A stretch of 8,422 bases of DNA from positions 1 through 8,422 of the forward strand of contig JALNXF010000019.1 in the NCBI GenBank assembly GCA_023230505.1, written 5' to 3'. Every line of letters begins with the position of its first letter. The first letter of the stretch is position 1. Under the pieces are notes generated by a model. It had not been told where the DNA came from, searched no databases, and saw nothing but the letters and a program-made list of their open reading frames with translations. Made by a program: the position numbers and the translations under genes. Positions 5,437 to 8,422 of the stretch are shown piece after piece. The stretch is from Candidatus Altimarinota bacterium. GTDB taxonomy: Bacteria > Patescibacteriota > Gracilibacteria > BD1-5 > UBA2023.

Positions 5437-5440
5437 CATT

Positions 5441-6181
5441 ATGAACATCGTATTTTGTACTGACAAAGAATATATAAAATTTTTACCTACATTATTAAAT
5501 TCTATATCTCAAAAGAACAATATGAGTGATATTGAATTTCACTTATTACATAATATTGAGGATCGAGAACTGCTTAATACTTATGAAGAATATGTCAGTA
5601 AAAAATATACAACTAAACTATCAACATATTTTATTAACGAAAAAATTAGTTTCAAAAATTGCTTAAGTCATGTCACCGAAGCAACAATGTTAAGGTTGTT
5701 TATTCCAGACATCATTAAAACTAGTGGTAAAATACTCTATTTAGATTTAGACATCGTTGTAAATGCTGATCTAAATAAAATATTTAATTTAAAAATAGGA
5801 TCTCGGGGAATATCTGGAAAGTCATCTCTTAACAAAAATGTCCTATATAATATGTCATTTAAAACACTCAATACAGAATATAAGACACTTAATGCAGGTG
5901 TCTTACTAATGGACTTAGAAATACTTAGAAAAAATAATTTCACTGAGAAATTTTTAAATATTGTCAAAGAACACCCATACATTGATCAGGTTATTATAAA
6001 CCTATATCTTGAGGGAGAATATGAAGAAATTCCTGCTGAATATAATATTTTCAATGACCAAGATGATCATCTATTAAAAACACACGATGATTTCATATTG
6101 CATTATGTTGGCTCAGGTAAACCTTGGAATGGAAATGTTTCTAATAAAATAATATGGGGAGAATTAGAAACGTATATTTAA
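5441..6181 (+). CDS. Glycosyltransferase family 8 (GT8)
   Basis: A 246-residue complete GT8 enzyme, a retaining transferase using UDP-sugars (galactose or glucose in characterised relatives). The motifs run in the right order: MNIVFCTDKEY at the N-terminus, LRLFIPDI (84-91), the metal-binding DLD in LYLDLDIVVNAD (99-110), LNAGVLLMDL (150-159), DQVIINLYL (182-190), and the closing HYVGSGKPW (221-229). It lacks the extra C-terminal segment of lipopolysaccharide galactosyl- and glucosyltransferases, so it is a minimal catalytic domain, probably cytoplasmic. It is the only plus-strand gene, divergent from the pyruvyl transferase across 31 bases. Its stop codon abuts the stop of the convergent methyltransferase gene with no bases between. 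The gene is very AT-rich, like its neighbours. The acceptor sugar is unknown. Confidence 0.93.
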   Translation: MNIVFCTDKEYIKFLPTLLNSISQKNNMSDIEFHLLHNIEDRELLNTYEEYVSKKYTTKLSTYFINEKISFKNCLSHVTEATMLRLFIPDIIKTSGKILYLDLDIVVNADLNKIFNLKIGSRGISGKSSLNKNVLYNMSFKTLNTEYKTLNAGVLLMDLEILRKNNFTEKFLNIVKEHPYIDQVIINLYLEGEYEEIPAEYNIFNDQDDHLLKTHDDFILHYVGSGKPWNGNVSNKIIWGELETYI

Positions 6182-7207
6182 TTACATCTTACAGATAAAT
6201 ATACATGTATTTAGATATAGCTCTTGTGTTGTAACTATTTTTAATTTTAGCTTTTTAATTATTTTAAATCTTGAATCAGTTAAAGCATTTTCAAAAGTAT
6301 CAAATTCAGTAGTATATACAGCCAAGGTTCCATCGGAATTCAAGTGATTTTCAGAATATTGAACAAAAGTCTTGTAAAGATTTTCTAAATCTTTATCTTT
6401 TGAAATAACCATACCAAAAGGAAGATCAGCAACAATAACATCAAAACTACCCAATTCTGGATTATCAAAAATATCAAACTCTTTAACCTGTATTTTTTCA
6501 ATCAACCCTGCTTTTTTAATATTTTGTATTGATAAGGATAAGTGTTCTTTCTCATTATCAAAACCAATTAGTTTTTCTAAGTTAGAAAAGCGCTGCCCCG
6601 CCTCAATTAATAATGTACCACTACCAGAAAAAGCATTAAGATAGTTTTTGGCATTTTCTAAATTACATAAATAATTCATTGCAAAAGCAACAGTTGGATC
6701 CATTGCCCCACTCATGTTTCTAACTTTATAATCTCGAACTGATAGTGGTCTAGCCGTGATTTGCAAACCAATTTCCCAAACTTCATCAATTTTAATAATA
6801 TGAATTTTAGCATCTGCTTCTTCTGATTTTGTTAATTTAAAAGTTTCCTTAACATATTCATTGATTTCAGAAATTTCTTTTGAATCAGAACCTGCGCATG
6901 TTATTTTAAAATTTTTAAAATAACTCTTGTTACTATTATCGATAACATCTTTTATTAAATCACCTAAAATTGATTTGTGATTTGATATATATAAAGGGTT
7001 AAATTTTGGATCGCGAACAACCAAAACAACTTTTAAAATACTTCTAAAATTTTTCATTATTCCGAAATTTTCAAAAAATTTGATATATAAAAAGTCGGTT
7101 CCTTTTTCAGTAACAATAATTTCTGGATATTTAGAAATTTCATCTAAAACAATTTCAATTAATCCATTAACAAAGTGTATTTTTATTTCTTTTTCTATAT
7201 TATTCAT
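6182..7207 (-). CDS. THUMP-domain class I RNA methyltransferase (UPF0020/TrmN-like)
   Basis: A 341-residue S-adenosylmethionine-dependent methyltransferase that likely methylates guanine N2 in RNA. The N-terminal half (about 10-150) looks like a THUMP-type RNA-binding region (KITCAGSDSKEISEINEYV, ending WEIGLQITARP). RPLSVRDYKV (153-162) and GAMDPTVAFAM (167-177) are the linker motifs of the UPF0020 family. Motif I is FSGSGTLLIEAG (193-204), acidic motif II is IGFDNE (214-219), and the catalytic motif IV is DLPFG (261-265), in place of the commoner N/D-PP-Y/F. This layout fits the TrmN/Trm14 tRNA methyltransferases better than RlmL, which is larger. The start overlaps the glycosyltransferase stop by ATGA, so it is translationally coupled to a glycan gene, an odd place for an RNA-modification enzyme. 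An exact orthologue name is not justified. Confidence 0.86.
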   Translation of the reverse strand: MNNIEKEIKIHFVNGLIEIVLDEISKYPEIIVTEKGTDFLYIKFFENFGIMKNFRSILKVVLVVRDPKFNPLYISNHKSILGDLIKDVIDNSNKSYFKNFKITCAGSDSKEISEINEYVKETFKLTKSEEADAKIHIIKIDEVWEIGLQITARPLSVRDYKVRNMSGAMDPTVAFAMNYLCNLENAKNYLNAFSGSGTLLIEAGQRFSNLEKLIGFDNEKEHLSLSIQNIKKAGLIEKIQVKEFDIFDNPELGSFDVIVADLPFGMVISKDKDLENLYKTFVQYSENHLNSDGTLAVYTTEFDTFENALTDSRFKIIKKLKLKIVTTQELYLNTCIFICKM

Positions 7208-8422
7208 ATATTTTTTATAATTGTATCAAATACATCTTTAACACTAATTATATCCATACAAGACTCTTCACAACATTGTATTTCTTCAAACCTGCTATTG
7301 TGTCTGCATAAATCATGCCTGCCTTTATCATAAAATGATACCACATTATTACATAAATGTAAATATTTTGGATCTGTTGCGCCGAAAATGATAAAGCTTT
7401 TTTTATTGAAACTTTGAGCTATTATCAAGGGTCCAGAATCATTTCCTACAACAAATTCACAATTTTTTATTAAAGAAAACATCTCATCAAATGAATACTC
7501 TTTTTCTAAAATGATTCCCTTAATATTTAATTCTTTTTCGATTTTTTCTTTTAGGTCTAAATATTTTTCATAGCCCCAGCTTCTTTTCTTCTCTTCCCAT
7601 TTACTCGTATAAGGAGAAATTAAAAAATATTTTTCAATAATTATCCTATCCCAATCATTTCTAATTTTTGGAATATCTTTTAATTCAACATCACCGAAAC
7701 CTACTGATTCCATATATCCCTGTATATATGTTTTATCATTACCACTAAGTTCATAAACTAATCTAATGTTTATGTCAGCTCCGCAATTGTTTTCATTTAT
7801 TCTTTCATAAGAACAAATGTCTTTATAGGTTGGTAATACTTTTTTAATCTCAGTATTTCTAGTTGCCAAATAAACATCATCAACATAATTTAATAAAAAC
7901 CTAGCAACTGGTTCTGTCATTATTAAATCACCCAAATTACCCTCGCGAACCAAACACACTGATTTTATTTCCCTTCTCTCAAGTTTTCTTCTAAAATATT
8001 TTCTGTACCAAATTAATAGCGTATTATCATAAACAACCACACCTTCTGAAATTAACGTTCCCCAAAAAGTTCTGTGCCCTGAAAACCATCTAGTATTAAT
8101 TTCTTCGATATTATTTTTAAAATCCTTTACATATTTTTTAATTGTTTCTATTCTTTCTAGCCAGGGTGCGTCTTTTCTTGAAGTTGAATCATTTTCAAAC
8201 AGTGCTAGCTTTTCCCATTTTCTATAAATATATTCTGCCTTTCCTCTAAATTCAAAATGAAGTAGTTTGGCCTGTTTGCTTGGTACAATAAACGGATTCC
8301 AGTGATACTCTCCGAAAAATTCTATATTATTTCCTGTTTCAGTATAATGACCACCAACAACAACTTCCATATTTTCGTGATTTCTCACTATTGCTTTTCT
8401 GAAGTGTCCATATTCTTGCCAG
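7204..8422 (-). CDS. Two-domain glycosyltransferase (GT2/GT92-like tail + GT9 heptosyltransferase-like), 5' end outside window
   Basis: The frame is open to the window edge (405 visible residues), so the GTG at 8388 is not a credible start; in-frame coding continues upstream as WQEYGHFRKAI. Residue numbers here count from that GTG. Residues 1-100 look like the end of a GT2/GT92-type glycosyltransferase (VVVGGHY, then LLHFEFRGKAEYIYRKW at 42-58, like the HY-x-RS-EE-K signature). From about 140 a GT9 domain follows: SVCLVREGNLGDLIMTEPV (143-161), ISPYTSKWEEKKRSWGYEKY (257-276), and VVGNDSGP (313-320) with FGATDP (335-340). The His normally in the DSGxxH motif is replaced (DSGPLIIA). A Cys-rich tail (C361, C372, C373, C377) resembles that of heptosyltransferases. 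It probably builds a surface glycan in the cytoplasm. It ends in TGA overlapping the methyltransferase start. Confidence 0.85.
   Translation of the reverse strand, partial: WQEYGHFRKAIVRNHENMEVVVGGHYTETGNNIEFFGEYHWNPFIVPSKQAKLLHFEFRGKAEYIYRKWEKLALFENDSTSRKDAPWLERIETIKKYVKDFKNNIEEINTRWFSGHRTFWGTLISEGVVVYDNTLLIWYRKYFRRKLERREIKSVCLVREGNLGDLIMTEPVARFLLNYVDDVYLATRNTEIKKVLPTYKDICSYERINENNCGADINIRLVYELSGNDKTYIQGYMESVGFGDVELKDIPKIRNDWDRIIIEKYFLISPYTSKWEEKKRSWGYEKYLDLKEKIEKELNIKGIILEKEYSFDEMFSLIKNCEFVVGNDSGPLIIAQSFNKKSFIIFGATDPKYLHLCNNVVSFYDKGRHDLCRHNSRFEEIQCCEESCMDIISVKDVFDTIIKNI

Noticed and set aside
5737..5982. Minus-strand open frame of 81 codons
   Set aside because: It is antisense to the well-supported GT8 gene across its DLD and NAG motifs and has no family features.
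8386..8388. GTG at 8388 as the start of the two-domain glycosyltransferase
   Set aside because: The frame stays open to the window edge and the upstream residues (WQEYGHFRKAI) look like conserved glycosyltransferase sequence.

Overview
The window is AT-rich, densely packed bacterial DNA. It has very short intergenic gaps, few recognisable Shine-Dalgarno sites, at least one likely leaderless gene, and many small stand-alone nucleotide-handling enzymes. This style suggests a Patescibacteria/CPR (Parcubacteria-like) genome. That is inference from gene style; no marker gene is present. TGA is used as a stop (end of the gene at 7204), which argues against the code-25 lineages (Gracilibacteria, SR1). 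No rRNA, tRNA, CRISPR, transposase or integrase is visible, and no gene-free stretch exceeds about 125 bases.

Region 1 (1-3292, minus strand) is the unusual part. Small genes follow one another in the same orientation. Read 5'->3' on the minus strand they are a truncated HD-domain gene, a P-loop kinase, a membrane-anchored Nudix protein, a second Nudix protein, then a DUF1428 gene plus a HIT-like gene, and the first codons of another gene at the window edge. The genes from HD to DUF1428 are separated by four copies of one near-identical ~27-bp core (941-967, 1491-1517, 2501-2528, 3078-3104). All copies lie the same way round, each at the 3' end of a gene. Read on the minus strand every copy encodes the same peptide, FPE(V/I)VKMIK plus a few residues, ending in TAA. 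In three copies that TAA lies inside a TATAAT -10 box for the next gene; the fourth has a TATTAT variant. So each copy looks like a transplanted 3' end of a coding gene that also supplies a promoter. One or two unrelated genes per repeat, all in one direction, resembles an integron cassette array, but without attC consensus boxes or an integrase in view. I propose it as a candidate undescribed cassette-like recombination system.

Region 2 (3290-5409, minus strand) is a tight operon: a polysaccharide pyruvyl transferase fused to DUF4254, then an endonuclease/exonuclease/phosphatase-family enzyme, then the truncated HD gene. A 31-bp divergent gap (5410-5440) separates it from a plus-strand GT8 glycosyltransferase (5441-6181).

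Region 3 (6182-8422, minus strand) holds a two-domain glycosyltransferase (GT2/GT92-like tail fused to a GT9 heptosyltransferase-like domain), open at the window edge. It overlaps by ATGA a THUMP-type RNA methyltransferase. Regions 2 and 3 together look like part of a cell-surface glycan locus (GT8, GT9, pyruvyl transferase, DUF4254). Region 1 is an adjacent accessory array of nucleotide hydrolases and kinases.
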